A stretch of 64,000 bases of DNA from Micromonospora haikouensis (GTDB lineage: Bacteria; Actinomycetota; Actinomycetes; Mycobacteriales; Micromonosporaceae). The position numbers and the translations under genes are program-made. Under the pieces are notes generated by a model. That model was not told the origin of the DNA. It ran no database searches and saw nothing but the letters and a program-made list of their open reading frames with translations. The stretch is from assembly GCF_900091595.1 (NCBI RefSeq), contig NZ_FMCW01000023.1:1-64000 (forward strand), read 5' to 3'. Positions 44,737 to 53,001 of the stretch are shown here, in pieces (position 1 is the first letter of the stretch; every line of letters starts with the position of its first letter).

Positions 44737-45816
44737 CTACGCCCCGGCCCCGAACGCGCGGGTGAACCGCACGTCGCCCTCGGCCATGTCCCGCATGTCG
44801 CTGACCCCGTGGCGGAACATCACGGTGCGGTCGATGCCCATGCCGAACGCGAATCCGGAGTAGACCTCCGGGTCGATCCCGCAGGCGCGCAGCACCCGGG
44901 GGTTGACCATGCCGCAGCCGCCCCACTCGACCCAGCGCGGCCCGTCGCGGTGCTCGGGGAACCACACGTCGAACTCGGCCGACGGCTCGGTGAACGGGAA
45001 GTAGTGCGGCCGCCAGCGGGTCTTCGCGCCCTCGCCGAACATGGCGCGGGCGAAGTGGTCGAGGGTGCCGCGCAGGTGGGCCATCGTGATGCCCTTGTCG
45101 ACCACGAGGCCCTCGACCTGGTGGAAGACGGGCGCGTGGGTGGCGTCCAGCTCGTCGGTGCGGTAGACCCGGCCGGGCACGACGACGTAGATCGGCGGCT
45201 TGCGGGCCAGCATGGTGCGCGCCTGCACCGGGGAGGTGTGGGTGCGCAGCACCAGCCCGGAGCTGTCCGCGCCGGCCGGCGGGGCGATGTGGAAGGTGTC
45301 CATCAGACCCCGCGCCGGGTGGTCGACGGGGATGTTGAGGGCGTCGAAGTTGGTCCACTCCAGCTCGACCTCGGGCCCCTCGGCCACCTCGTAGCCCATC
45401 CCGACGAACAGGTCGCTGATCTGCTCCATCAGGGTGCTCAGCGGGTGCCGGGCGCCGCGCGGGCGGCGGTCGTAGGGCAGGGTGACGTCGACCCGCTCGG
45501 TGGCCAGCACCCGCTGCGCCTGCTCGCGGTCGAGGACCTCGGCGCGGGCGGCGTAGGCGGCCTCGATCGCGCGGCGGGCCTCGTTGACCCGCTTGCCGGC
45601 GTCGGCCTTCGCGGCCGGCGGCAGGGCGCCGATCTCCCGGCGGGCCAGGGCGACCGGGGACCGGTCGCCGAGGTGCGCGGGGCGCAGCGCGGTCAGCGCG
45701 TCCGGGTCGGCGGCGGCGGCGAACGCCTGCTCGGCGTCGGCCACGGCACCGGCCAGGGCGTCCGGGTCGAGCAGGGCGACCTGCTTCGGGTCGTACGGAT
45801 CGTTGCGGTAGGTCAT
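44737..45816 (-). CDS. pheS: phenylalanyl-tRNA synthetase alpha subunit
   Basis: A 359-residue class II synthetase subunit carrying the active site for phenylalanine activation. The N-terminal coiled-coil (ALRPAHLGDRSPVALARREIGALPP) docks tRNA. Motif 2 is in RVYRTDELDATHAPVFHQVEGLVVD and motif 3 in YSGFAFGMGIDRTVMFRHGVSDMR. The substrate-pocket region is THTSPVQARTML. The ATG (MTYRND) is chosen over a longer frame of low-complexity sequence. pheS-pheT form an operon. Confidence 0.97.
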   Translation of the reverse strand: MTYRNDPYDPKQVALLDPDALAGAVADAEQAFAAAADPDALTALRPAHLGDRSPVALARREIGALPPAAKADAGKRVNEARRAIEAAYAARAEVLDREQAQRVLATERVDVTLPYDRRPRGARHPLSTLMEQISDLFVGMGYEVAEGPEVELEWTNFDALNIPVDHPARGLMDTFHIAPPAGADSSGLVLRTHTSPVQARTMLARKPPIYVVVPGRVYRTDELDATHAPVFHQVEGLVVDKGITMAHLRGTLDHFARAMFGEGAKTRWRPHYFPFTEPSAEFDVWFPEHRDGPRWVEWGGCGMVNPRVLRACGIDPEVYSGFAFGMGIDRTVMFRHGVSDMRDMAEGDVRFTRAFGAGA

Positions 45817-45939
45817 GGCGTACGGGCACTCCTCACGGCGGCGCCGGCCCTGCGCGGGCGGCGAGGCGAGTCTACGGACGCGCGGCTTCGCCGCAGCCCG
45901 CCGGTGGGGAGTTCGTGCAGGGGAAGGGTCAGGCCCGCC

Positions 45940-45959
45940 GCCCGCCGACACCGGCGGGC
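45940..45959 (-). terminator. small hairpin between the rRNA methyltransferase gene and pheS
   Basis: A 7-bp GC stem (GCCCGCC / GGCGGGC) with a 6-base loop in the 213-bp gap before pheS. It may terminate the methyltransferase transcript or belong to the pheS leader. I see no T-box and no phenylalanine-rich leader peptide in this gap; a 20-codon frame beginning MMNAPRRSFS contains only one Phe. Confidence 0.35.
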
Positions 45960-46029
45960 TGGCTAAACGAACGCCGTGGCGCGTTCATCATCTCGGGCGA
46001 CTCCCTGCTGGATGGCCGCACCGCACCCG

Positions 46030-46836
46030 TCAGGGGCGGCGGCGCAGTGCTCTGGCTGAAGCGTACAGGCACACGGCGGCGGCCGCAGCCAGGTTGAGGC
46101 TCTCGGCGCGCCCGTGCAGGGGCACCCGGACCCGGGCGTCGGCGGCGGCGGTCAGCCCGTCGGGCAGCCCGTGCGCCTCCGAGCCGAACAGCCAGGCGGT
46201 CGGCGTCGCCAGCGCCCCGGCGTCGGCGAGGTCGTCGAGGTCGCGGTCGCCGTACCCCGTGGTGGCGAGGACCGCCAGCCCGGCGGCGCGCAACGCGGCG
46301 ACGACCGCGAGGGGGTCGCCGGCCCGGACCACGTCGACGTGGAAGAGGCTGCCGGCGGAGGCCCGCACGCACTTGCCGTTGTACGGGTCGACGGCGTCGC
46401 CGGCGAAGACGACCGCCCCGGCCCCGGCGGCGTCGGCGGTGCGCAGCACCGTGCCGGCGTTGCCCGGGTCGCGGATCTCGGCGAGCACCGCCACGAGGCG
46501 CGGGCCGGCGGCGAGGGCCTCGGACAGCGGCACGTCGAGGTGCCGGCAGACGGCGACGAGGCCCTGCGGGGCGACGGTCTCGGCGAGCGCGGCGAGGGCG
46601 TCGTCGGTGACGTCGGAGACCGGCACGTCGGCGGCGGCGGCGCGGGCGGCCAGGTCGGCGTGCCGGTCGAGGGCCGCCGGGGTGCCGAACAGCTCGGCGA
46701 CCGTGCCGGGGCGGGCCAAAGCCTCCCGGACGGCCTGCGGGCCCTCGGCGAGGAACCGGCCGGTGGCGTCGCGGTCACGGCGGCGGTGCAGCCGGCGGGC
46801 GGCGACGACCCGGGGCGTACGCGGGGTGAAGGGCAT
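46030..46836 (-). CDS. SpoU/TrmH-family RNA 2'-O-methyltransferase
   Basis: A 268-residue SPOUT enzyme methylating ribose in rRNA or tRNA with SAM. The three knot motifs are clear: motif 1 LAEIRDPGNAGTVLRTADAAGAGAVV, motif 2 AWLFGSEAHGLP, motif 3 VRVPLHGRAESLNLAAAAAV. The N-terminal RFLAEGPQAVREAL is the substrate-binding extension common in TsnR/RlmB-like proteins. The exact RNA target is not readable. It lies between rplT and pheS on the same strand, as in many actinobacteria. Confidence 0.9.
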   Translation of the reverse strand: MPFTPRTPRVVAARRLHRRRDRDATGRFLAEGPQAVREALARPGTVAELFGTPAALDRHADLAARAAAADVPVSDVTDDALAALAETVAPQGLVAVCRHLDVPLSEALAAGPRLVAVLAEIRDPGNAGTVLRTADAAGAGAVVFAGDAVDPYNGKCVRASAGSLFHVDVVRAGDPLAVVAALRAAGLAVLATTGYGDRDLDDLADAGALATPTAWLFGSEAHGLPDGLTAAADARVRVPLHGRAESLNLAAAAAVCLYASARALRRRP

Positions 46837-46919
46837 GGTGTGCGGCTCCACAGCGCGACCGAGGCGCCCGCCGCGCGTCGTGGACGACACGGGGGGCGCC
46901 TCGGTCGGGTGCTGGCGGA

Positions 46920-47312
46920 TCAGGCGGCCTGGGCCGCCGCGCCACCGGTGCCCTCGGCCGCCACGGCGGCGCGGGCGACCTCGACGATCGCGGCGAAGGC
47001 CGCCGCGTCGTTGACGGCCAGGTCGGCGAGGATCTTGCGGTCGACCTCGACGCCGGCCAGGCGCAGGCCCTGGATCAGCCGGTTGTAGGTCATCCCGTTG
47101 GCGCGGGCACCCGCGTTGATCCGGGTGATCCACAGCTGCCGGAAGTCGCCCTTGCGGTCGCGACGGTCCCGGTAGGCGTACTGCATCGAGTGCAGCACCT
47201 GCTCCTTGGCCTTGCGGTAGAGCCGGGAGCGCTGACCGCGGTAGCCGCTCGCGGTCTCCAGCAGGGTACGACGCTTCTTCTGGGCGTTCACAGCCCGCTT
47301 GACGCGTGCCAT
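46920..47312 (-). CDS. rplT: 50S ribosomal protein L20
   Basis: A 130-residue ribosomal protein that nucleates 23S rRNA folding. The sequence MARVKRAVNAQKKRRTLLE, then YRGQRSRLYRKAKEQVLHSMQYAYRDRRDRKGDFRQLWI, is diagnostic. The C-terminus has an Ala/Gly-rich tail (TGGAAAQAA). Last gene of infC-rpmI-rplT. Confidence 0.98.
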   Translation of the reverse strand: MARVKRAVNAQKKRRTLLETASGYRGQRSRLYRKAKEQVLHSMQYAYRDRRDRKGDFRQLWITRINAGARANGMTYNRLIQGLRLAGVEVDRKILADLAVNDAAAFAAIVEVARAAVAAEGTGGAAAQAA

Positions 47313-47344
47313 CTCAACTCCTTCTTCGGTTCAGGTGGCGCGCG

Positions 47345-47539
47345 TCAGCGGCCGAGCAGCTTCTTGATGCGCTTGGTGTCGGCCTTGGCCAGCTCGACCG
47401 TGCCGGTCAGCCGACGGGTCCGGGTGGAGGACTTCTTCTCCAGCAGGTGGCGCTTGCCGGCCTGCTCGGCGACGATCTTGCCCTTGCCGGTCACCTTGAC
47501 CCGCTTGCCCATACCCGTGTGGCTCTTCATCTTCGGCAT
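47345..47539 (-). CDS. rpmI: 50S ribosomal protein L35
   Basis: A 64-residue ribosomal protein. MPKMKSHTGMGKRVKVTGKG and HLLEKKSSTRTRRL are diagnostic. It lies between infC and rplT with short gaps, the universal order for this operon. Confidence 0.98.
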   Translation of the reverse strand: MPKMKSHTGMGKRVKVTGKGKIVAEQAGKRHLLEKKSSTRTRRLTGTVELAKADTKRIKKLLGR

Positions 47540-47558
47540 GTGGAACGTCTCTCCCCTG

Positions 47559-48224
47559 TTACTGACCGCCGGTGTCGGCGGTCGTGCCGGTCTCACCGGC
47601 TGCTGCGGTCTCGCCCGCCGGGGTCTCGCCCACCGCCGGTGCCGCGGACTCCTCCGCGGGGCGCTCCCGGCCGGCGCCGCGGGACGCCGTGGCGGCGACC
47701 GCGGAGGCCTTGACGGCCCGGTGCGGAGCGAGAACCATGATCATGTTTCGGCCGTCCTGCTTCGGGGCGGCCTCCACGTAGCCCAGCTCCGTGATCTCGG
47801 ACTCGAGGCGACGCAGGAGCCGGTAACCCAGCTCCGGGCGGCTCTGCTCCCGACCGCGGAACATGATCGTCACCTTGACCTTGTCGCCGGCCTTGAGGAA
47901 CCGCACCACGTGACCCTTCTTGGTCTCGTAGTCGTGCGGGTCGATCTTCGGCCGGAGCTTCATTTCCTTGATGACGGTCTGCTGCTGGTTACGCCGCGCT
48001 TCGCGCGCCTTGAGTGCGCTCTCGTACTTGAACTTGCCGAAGTCCATGAGCTTGCACACCGGCGGGCGCGCCATCGGCGCAACCTCGACCAGGTCCAGGT
48101 CGACGTCCGCGGCCAGCTGAAGGGCGCGCTCAAGCGGGACGATGCCCACCTGCTCACCCTCGGGACCGACCAGTCGGACCTCACGTGCCCGGATCTGCTC
48201 GTTCACGCGTGGTTCGACGCTGAT
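47559..48224 (-). CDS. infC: translation initiation factor IF-3 (probable ATC start)
   Basis: A 221-residue IF-3 that monitors start-codon choice on the 30S subunit. The N-domain (RVNEQIRAREVRLVGPEGEQVGIV), linker and C-domain (KEMKLRPKIDPHDYETK, VKVTIMFRGREQSRPELG) are intact, followed by a 45-residue Ala/Glu/Gly/Thr-rich tail. A GTG at 48206 would start MNEQIR, but the AGGAGG at 48229-48234 is 22 bases from it. The same ribosome site is 4 bases from an in-frame ATC giving ISVEPRVNEQIR, the usual IF-3 N-terminus. Rare AUU/AUC starts are the known basis of IF-3 autoregulation, so the ATC start is preferred. Confidence 0.93.
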   Translation of the reverse strand: MSVEPRVNEQIRAREVRLVGPEGEQVGIVPLERALQLAADVDLDLVEVAPMARPPVCKLMDFGKFKYESALKAREARRNQQQTVIKEMKLRPKIDPHDYETKKGHVVRFLKAGDKVKVTIMFRGREQSRPELGYRLLRRLESEITELGYVEAAPKQDGRNMIMVLAPHRAVKASAVAATASRGAGRERPAEESAAPAVGETPAGETAAAGETGTTADTGGQ

Positions 48225-48234
48225 GGGGCCTCCT
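48222..48234 (-). promoter_or_regulatory. infC ribosome binding site deciding a rare ATC start
   Basis: Minus strand AGGAGG (48234-48229), spacer CCCC, then ATC (48224-48222). The spacing is too long for the downstream GTG at 48206 and close to ideal for the ATC. Confidence 0.65.
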
Positions 48235-48302
48235 CGAGTCGAGTGCTCTGCGGTGGCCGACTCCCGCGGCCCCCGTGGCGGGGGCCGACCCGGAAAGCAG
48301 AA

Positions 48303-48324
48303 GGCCCCGGCGCATGCCGGGGCC
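48303..48324 (-). promoter_or_regulatory. terminator-like hairpin in the infC leader (candidate attenuator)
   Basis: A perfect 9-bp stem (GGCCCCGGC / GCCGGGGCC) with a 4-base loop, followed on the minus strand by TTCTGCTTT. It lies about 80 bases upstream of the infC start, inside the leader, which is where a conditional terminator would be. The gene-free stretch 48225-48549 otherwise contains the promoter and a possible upstream frame beginning MSRFRMRDP that spans the hairpin. Confidence 0.5.
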
Positions 48325-48492
48325 CGCTCGACCGGTCGGCACGATCACAGGATCGCGCATCCGGAACCGGGACATGCCCGGAACCGGTGACCGGGACCCG
48401 GCCACCAACTGGGGCGACTCGGGTGGGAGCAGGGCGCTCCGCTTCAGGACCACCCACACGTGGGACACGGGGGCAGTCTGGTCGACTCAGCA

Positions 48493-48522
48493 ACACTACA
48501 CCGTCACCGGGCCGGCCCCCAA
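48493..48522 (-). promoter_or_regulatory. candidate infC operon promoter
   Basis: Minus strand -35 TTGGGG (48517-48522), 18-bp spacer, -10 TAGTGT (48493-48498), about 270 bases upstream of infC. This gives a long structured leader. Moderate match only. Confidence 0.4.
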
Positions 48523-48549
48523 ACCGGGCGTCGGGCCCGGCGCGGCGGG

Positions 48550-49023
48550 TCAGCGCCCGGCCGCGCCCTCGGCCAGCGCCGCGAGGTGGGCCTGGTGCAG
48601 CCGGCGCAGGGCGCGCACGCCGTCCACCGCCAGCTCCTTGTCGGCCGCCTGGAGCGCCACCATCGGCACCAGGTCGTCGTCGTGCAGCTCCAGGCTCGCC
48701 CACGGCGCGCCCCGGTCGAAGCGCACCCCCCGCACGACCTCCCAGGGCAGCTCGTACGAGCCGAGCACGTTGCGCACCCGCACGCCCAGCGCGTCGGCCT
48801 CGACGCGGGGCCGGGTGAACAGCAGGATGCCGAGCGCCCCGAGGACGCCCAGGCCGACCATGGCGAGCTGGTCGCCACGCTGGAAGGTGCCGTAGCCGTT
48901 GCCGGTGGGGCCGGCCAGCGACGTGGCCACCAGGCTGAACACGACCAGCAGCGCGGCGGCCGACGCCCAGCAGACCAGCCGGATCCGGCGGGGACGCAGG
49001 GTCACCGGTGCGGTTTCGCTCAC
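48550..49023 (-). CDS. membrane protein with PH-like (bPH) domain
   Basis: A 157-residue protein with two N-terminal membrane helices (LVCWASAAALLVVFSLVATSL and QLAMVGLGVLGALGILLF) followed by a bacterial PH-type domain: VEADALGVRVRNVLGSYELPWEVVRGVRFDRGAPWASLEL. Such proteins are common in actinobacteria and their role is unknown. It starts with GTG overlapping the stop of the DMT transporter gene, so it is last in the hisE-hisG-DMT-PH unit. Confidence 0.75.
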   Translation of the reverse strand: MSETAPVTLRPRRIRLVCWASAAALLVVFSLVATSLAGPTGNGYGTFQRGDQLAMVGLGVLGALGILLFTRPRVEADALGVRVRNVLGSYELPWEVVRGVRFDRGAPWASLELHDDDLVPMVALQAADKELAVDGVRALRRLHQAHLAALAEGAAGR

Positions 49024-49997
49024 CCGCCCAGTCTGCCACCCACCGGCGCGGGGCCGGTGCGCGGTCCCACCGTGTCGCCGACCCGCCGCAAGCCGGGGCC
49101 ACGGCCGGCGACGACCACCGCCAGCAGGGTCAGCAACGCGCCGACCAGCACCGGCCAGCGCAGCCCGGCCCCGCCGGGCAGCAGCACGTCCAGCAGCAGT
49201 GCGCCGCCGAGCTGCCCGGCGACCAGGGCCAGCCCGGTGCGCAGCACCCCCACGGCGCGCACGCCGAGCATCAGGGCGAGGACGATGCCGACGCCGTACA
49301 GGCCGCCGAGGTAGAGGAACCACTCGTGCGGCCAGGTCGGCGCCGGGCCGGAGAAGGCCCCGACGAGGACGGCCACCAGCACGACGACGGGGGTGCCGAC
49401 GGCGAAGTTGACCGCGATCGCGGCGGTGGTGGTGCCCGCCGCCGACACCCGCCCGTTGAGGGCCGACTGCACGGCCACCGCCGCCCCGCCCGCGACGGCG
49501 ATCAGCACCCCGCCGACCGCGACGCCGCCGACCGGCCGGCCGAGCTGGGCCAGGGCCACAGCGAGGACGCCGAGCAGCGCGCCGGCCACCCGGGGCCCGG
49601 TCAGCCGCAGCCGGCCCAGCGGGGCCAGGCCCGCCCGGTCCGCCGCGAGCCCGCCGAGGCTGCCCCCGGCCACCTGGGCGATGGTGAAGACCGCGATCCC
49701 GAGCACCGGGACGACGTACGTGGCGACGGTGACGATCGCCGCCCCGCCGAGCCCGCCCAGGTACGACCACCACGGCAGCCGGGCCCGGCGCAGCGCGTCC
49801 AGCCCGGCCCGGGTCGACGGCAGGCCCGACAGGCCGACGAGGACCACCAGGCAACCGCCGAGGTTGTTCGCCAGCGCGCCGAGGATCGGGTCGCCGGCCC
49901 GCTCCCCCAGCACCGCGTTACCCGCCGCCTGGGCCGCCGACGCCGCCCCGCCCAGCACCACGGTCGCGAGGGCGGCGGCCGGCGGCAGCGGCCTCAC
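49020..49997 (-). CDS. DMT-superfamily transporter (YdcZ/DUF606-like duplicated)
   Basis: A 325-residue protein with about ten membrane helices arranged as two similar halves. The half-repeats start AAQAAGNAVLGERAGDPILGALANNLGG and AVAVQSALNGRVSAAGTTTAAIAVNFAVG, the pattern of duplicated YdcZ/DUF606 small-molecule exporters. The GTG start overlaps the hisG stop (GTGA). Substrate unknown; the link to histidine synthesis genes is positional. Confidence 0.8.
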   Translation of the reverse strand: MRPLPPAAALATVVLGGAASAAQAAGNAVLGERAGDPILGALANNLGGCLVVLVGLSGLPSTRAGLDALRRARLPWWSYLGGLGGAAIVTVATYVVPVLGIAVFTIAQVAGGSLGGLAADRAGLAPLGRLRLTGPRVAGALLGVLAVALAQLGRPVGGVAVGGVLIAVAGGAAVAVQSALNGRVSAAGTTTAAIAVNFAVGTPVVVLVAVLVGAFSGPAPTWPHEWFLYLGGLYGVGIVLALMLGVRAVGVLRTGLALVAGQLGGALLLDVLLPGGAGLRWPVLVGALLTLLAVVVAGRGPGLRRVGDTVGPRTGPAPVGGRLGG

Positions 49998-50839
49998 AGC
50001 CGACAGGCGTGGATGTTGGTGACCAGGATGGCGCGGGCGCCCAGCTCGTACAGCTCGTCCATGATCCGGTGCACGTCGTCGCGCTGGACCATCGCCTGCA
50101 CCGCCACCCAGCCCTCGCGGTGCAGGGGCGAGACGGTCGGCGACTCGATGCCGGGGGTCAGCGAGCTGGCCCGGTCCAGCAGCCCGGCCGGCACGTCGTA
50201 GGCGAGCATCACGTAGCGGCGGGCGACCAGCACCCCGTGCAGCCGGCGCAGCAGCTGCGCGGCCTGCGGGTGCTCGGGGGCGTCGACCCGGCGCACCAGC
50301 ACCGCCGAGGAGCGCAGCAGCGGGTCACCGAAGACGACCAGCCCGGCCTGGCGCAGCGTGGCGCCGGTCTCCACCACGTCGGCGACGACGTCGGCGACGC
50401 CGAGCCGGATGGCGTTCTCCACCGCGCCGTCGAGCCGGATCACCTCGGCCTTGATGCCGAGTTCCGCGAGGTACCGCTCGACCAGCCCCGGGTACGCGGT
50501 GGCGATCCGGTGCCCGCCCAGCTCCTGGACGCCCGCGACGTCCTGCGGCCGGGCGGCGAACCGGAAGGTGGCCCGGCCGAACGCCAGGTCGACCACCTCC
50601 TCGGCGGGCGCGCCGGAATCGATCAGCAGGTCCCGGCCGGTGATGCCGACGTCGAGGTCACCCGAGCCGACGTAGGTCGCGATGTCCTTCGGCCGCAGGT
50701 AGAAGAACTCGATGTCGTTGGCCTCGTCCGGGCAGACCAGGTCCTTGGGGTCGGTGCGCTGGCGGTAGCCCGCCTCGCGCAGCATCTGGGCGGCCTTCTC
50801 GGCCAGGGCGCCCTTGTTGGGTACGGCGACACGCAGCAT
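49994..50839 (-). CDS. hisG: ATP phosphoribosyltransferase (long form)
   Basis: A 281-residue enzyme for the first, committed step of histidine synthesis (ATP + PRPP). The start MLRVAVPNKGALAEKA, the GSGDLDVGITGRDLL region and the PRPP loop in ADVVADVVETGATLRQAGL are diagnostic. The C-terminal ACT-like regulatory domain (GIESPTVSPLHREGWVAVQAMV, then ELGARAILVTNIHACRL) marks the long form that is feedback-inhibited by histidine. Confidence 0.97.
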   Translation of the reverse strand: MLRVAVPNKGALAEKAAQMLREAGYRQRTDPKDLVCPDEANDIEFFYLRPKDIATYVGSGDLDVGITGRDLLIDSGAPAEEVVDLAFGRATFRFAARPQDVAGVQELGGHRIATAYPGLVERYLAELGIKAEVIRLDGAVENAIRLGVADVVADVVETGATLRQAGLVVFGDPLLRSSAVLVRRVDAPEHPQAAQLLRRLHGVLVARRYVMLAYDVPAGLLDRASSLTPGIESPTVSPLHREGWVAVQAMVQRDDVHRIMDELYELGARAILVTNIHACRL

Positions 50840-50886
50840 GACGGAGTGCTCCCTCGATCGGTGGAGATGATCAGCGGACGGCGCAC

Positions 50887-51150
50887 TCACAGATGTCGGT
50901 AGACGTCCTTCAGCTCCAGCCCGGTGGCCAGCATCAGCACCTGCGCCTGGTAGAGCAGCTGGGAGATCTCCTCGGCCGCCCGCTCCGGGCCCTCGTGCTC
51001 GGCCGCCATCCACGACTCGGCCGCCTCCTCGACGACCTTCTTGCCGATGAAGTGCACCCCCTTCTCCAGCGCGGCCACCGTGCCCGAGCCGGGGGTGCCG
51101 GCAGCGGCCTTGGCCTGCAGCTCGGCGAACAACTCCTCGAACGTCTTCAC
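50887..51150 (-). CDS. hisE: phosphoribosyl-ATP pyrophosphatase
   Basis: An 87-residue enzyme hydrolysing phosphoribosyl-ATP, the second step of histidine synthesis. VKTFEELFAELQ, KKVVEEAAESWMAAEHEG (metal-binding Glu residues) and EEISQLLYQAQVLML are diagnostic. The GTG used has GGAAGAA 9 bases upstream; another GTG 21 bases further up would add MLEESHP. It is followed by hisG 47 bp downstream. The rest of the his pathway is elsewhere. Confidence 0.95.
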   Translation of the reverse strand: MKTFEELFAELQAKAAAGTPGSGTVAALEKGVHFIGKKVVEEAAESWMAAEHEGPERAAEEISQLLYQAQVLMLATGLELKDVYRHL

Positions 51151-51281
51151 GGGGTGCGATTCTTCCAGCACCCGCCCGGCCCGGCGTGCGGCGGGTCCGC
51201 CGGTCCCACGGGCCCGGATTCGGCAGCACGGCGGCGGGACGCACCTGCGCGACGGGCGTCGATGGCTCTACGCTGTCCGCC

Positions 51282-52157
51282 ATGCTCAGCTCCCGCACCG
51301 TCGCGCTCGCCGCCGCCGGCACCGTCCTCGTCACGGTGGCCGCCTGCGCGCCCCAGGACGACGCCACCCCCGTCACCGCACTCACCCCCGCCGCCACCGC
51401 CGGCCCGGACTGCCTGAAGGACAAGCTGCCCACCCGGACCCCGGGCAAGCTCACCATCGCCACCGACGAGCCGGCGTACGCGCCGTGGTTCGTCGGCAAC
51501 AAGCCGGAGACCGGCGAGGGCTTCGAGGCCGCGGTGGCCTACGCGGTGGCCGAGAAGCTCGGGTACGCCCGCGCCGACGTCACCTGGACCCGGGTGAAGT
51601 TCGACGTCGCCGTCGCCCCCGGCCCCAAGGAGTTCGACTTCGACATCAACCAGTTCTCCATCACCGAGGAGCGCAAGAAGGCCGTCGACTTCACCGGGCC
51701 GTACTACCTGGTCCGGCAGGCCGTGATCGCGCGGAAGTCCGCGAAGATCGCCGGGAAGACGACGCTGGCCGACCTGCGGGACGCGAAGCTCGGCGCCCAG
51801 GTCGGCACCACCAGCTACCAGGCGATCACCGACGTCATCAAGCCGAAGACCAAGCCGCAGGTCTACAACAGCAACGACGACGCCAAGAAGGCGCTGCAGA
51901 ACGGGCAGATCGACGGCCTCGTGGTGGACCTGCCGACCGCCTTCTACATCACCGGCGCGGAGATCACCGACGCGACGGTCGTCGGGCAGCTGCCGCAGGT
52001 CGGCACGCCCGAGGTGTTCGGGCTGGTGCTGGACCACAACTCGCCCCTCACCCCCTGCCTCAGCGGCGCGGTCGGCCAGCTCACCGCCGACGGCACGCTC
52101 AAGAAGCTGGAGCAGAAGTGGCTGACCCAGGTCGCGGGGGCGTACGAGCTGAAGTGA
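51282..52157 (+). CDS. ABC transporter substrate-binding lipoprotein (family 3, polar amino acid)
   Basis: A 291-residue extracellular binding protein. The lipoprotein signal is MLSSRTVALAAAGTVLVTVAAC with the lipobox Cys at about 22. Family 3 hallmarks are FEAAVAYAVAEKLG, FDFDINQFSITEERKKAVDFTGPYY and DGLVVDLPTAFY. A TACGCT -10-like hexamer lies 7 bases before the ATG, so the transcript may be leaderless. First gene of a binding protein-permease-ATPase operon, divergent from hisE. Ligand likely a polar or cationic amino acid; histidine is conceivable from context only. Confidence 0.92.
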   Translation: MLSSRTVALAAAGTVLVTVAACAPQDDATPVTALTPAATAGPDCLKDKLPTRTPGKLTIATDEPAYAPWFVGNKPETGEGFEAAVAYAVAEKLGYARADVTWTRVKFDVAVAPGPKEFDFDINQFSITEERKKAVDFTGPYYLVRQAVIARKSAKIAGKTTLADLRDAKLGAQVGTTSYQAITDVIKPKTKPQVYNSNDDAKKALQNGQIDGLVVDLPTAFYITGAEITDATVVGQLPQVGTPEVFGLVLDHNSPLTPCLSGAVGQLTADGTLKKLEQKWLTQVAGAYELK

Positions 52158-52996
52158 TCCTCGCACCGCACGAACCCTCCGCGGCGCAGCGGCGGCGGCA
52201 GGCGTACCGCCGCCGGCAGACCGTCACCAGCGTGCTGGTCGCCGCCGCCTCCACGGCCGCGCTCGGCACGCTGCTCGTCGTCGCGGTCATCGGCGCGCCC
52301 GGCTGGGACCGGGTCCGCGCCTCCTTCGCCGACCCGGCGATCGCCCGGGACGCGCTGCCCGAGGTGCTCGCCGGGCTCTGGCTCAACGTGCGGCTGCTGG
52401 TCTGCTGCGCGGCCGGCGCGCTGCTGCTCGGTCTGCTCGTGGCGATCCTGCGCACGCTGCGGGGCCCGGTCTTCTTCCCGGTCCGGGCCCTCGCGGCCGG
52501 CTACACGTACACGTTCCGGGGCCTGCCCCTGATCATCGTGCTGTACGTGCTCACCCTCGGCGTGCCCGGCCTGCGCCTGCAGGGCATGCCGCCGGTGCTG
52601 GTGCTCGGCGGGCTGGCGCTGGTGCTCACCTACGGCGGCTACCTGGCCGAGGTGTTCCGGGCCGGCATCGAGTCCGTGCACCCCAGTCAGCTCGCGGCGG
52701 CCCGTTCGCTCGGGCTGACCTACCGGCAGACGATGCGGCACGTGGTGCTGCCGCAGGCCGTCCGCCGGGTCGCCCCGCCCCTGCTCAACGACGTGGTCGC
52801 GCTGCAGAAGGACGTCGGGCTGGTCTCCCTCGCCGGGCCGATCGACGCGGTACGCGCCGCGCAGATCGCCACCGCCGAGACGTTCAACTACACCCCGTAC
52901 ATCGTGGCCGGGGCGCTGTTCGTGCTGCTCGCGATCCCGCTGATCGCCGTCACCGACTGGGTGACGCTGCGCGCGGCCCGCCGGCAGGGAAGGTGA
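52154..52996 (+). CDS. ABC transporter permease (polar amino acid)
   Basis: A 280-residue inner-membrane permease of the HisM/GlnP type with about five or six helices. YTYTFRGLPLIIVLYVLTLG is the family sequence at the cytoplasmic entrance, and EVFRAGIESVHPSQLAAARSLGLT is the EAA loop that docks the ATPase. The GTG start overlaps the stop of the binding-protein gene. The N-terminal 30 residues are unusually Arg/Gln-rich (RRRQAYRRRQ). Confidence 0.92.
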   Translation: MILAPHEPSAAQRRRQAYRRRQTVTSVLVAAASTAALGTLLVVAVIGAPGWDRVRASFADPAIARDALPEVLAGLWLNVRLLVCCAAGALLLGLLVAILRTLRGPVFFPVRALAAGYTYTFRGLPLIIVLYVLTLGVPGLRLQGMPPVLVLGGLALVLTYGGYLAEVFRAGIESVHPSQLAAARSLGLTYRQTMRHVVLPQAVRRVAPPLLNDVVALQKDVGLVSLAGPIDAVRAAQIATAETFNYTPYIVAGALFVLLAIPLIAVTDWVTLRAARRQGR

Positions 52997-53001
52997 CGAC
53001 G

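Noticed and set aside
45817..46029. Phenylalanine attenuator or T-box upstream of pheS
   Set aside because: The one short frame found has a single Phe codon, and no T-box core is visible. Only a small GC hairpin is present.
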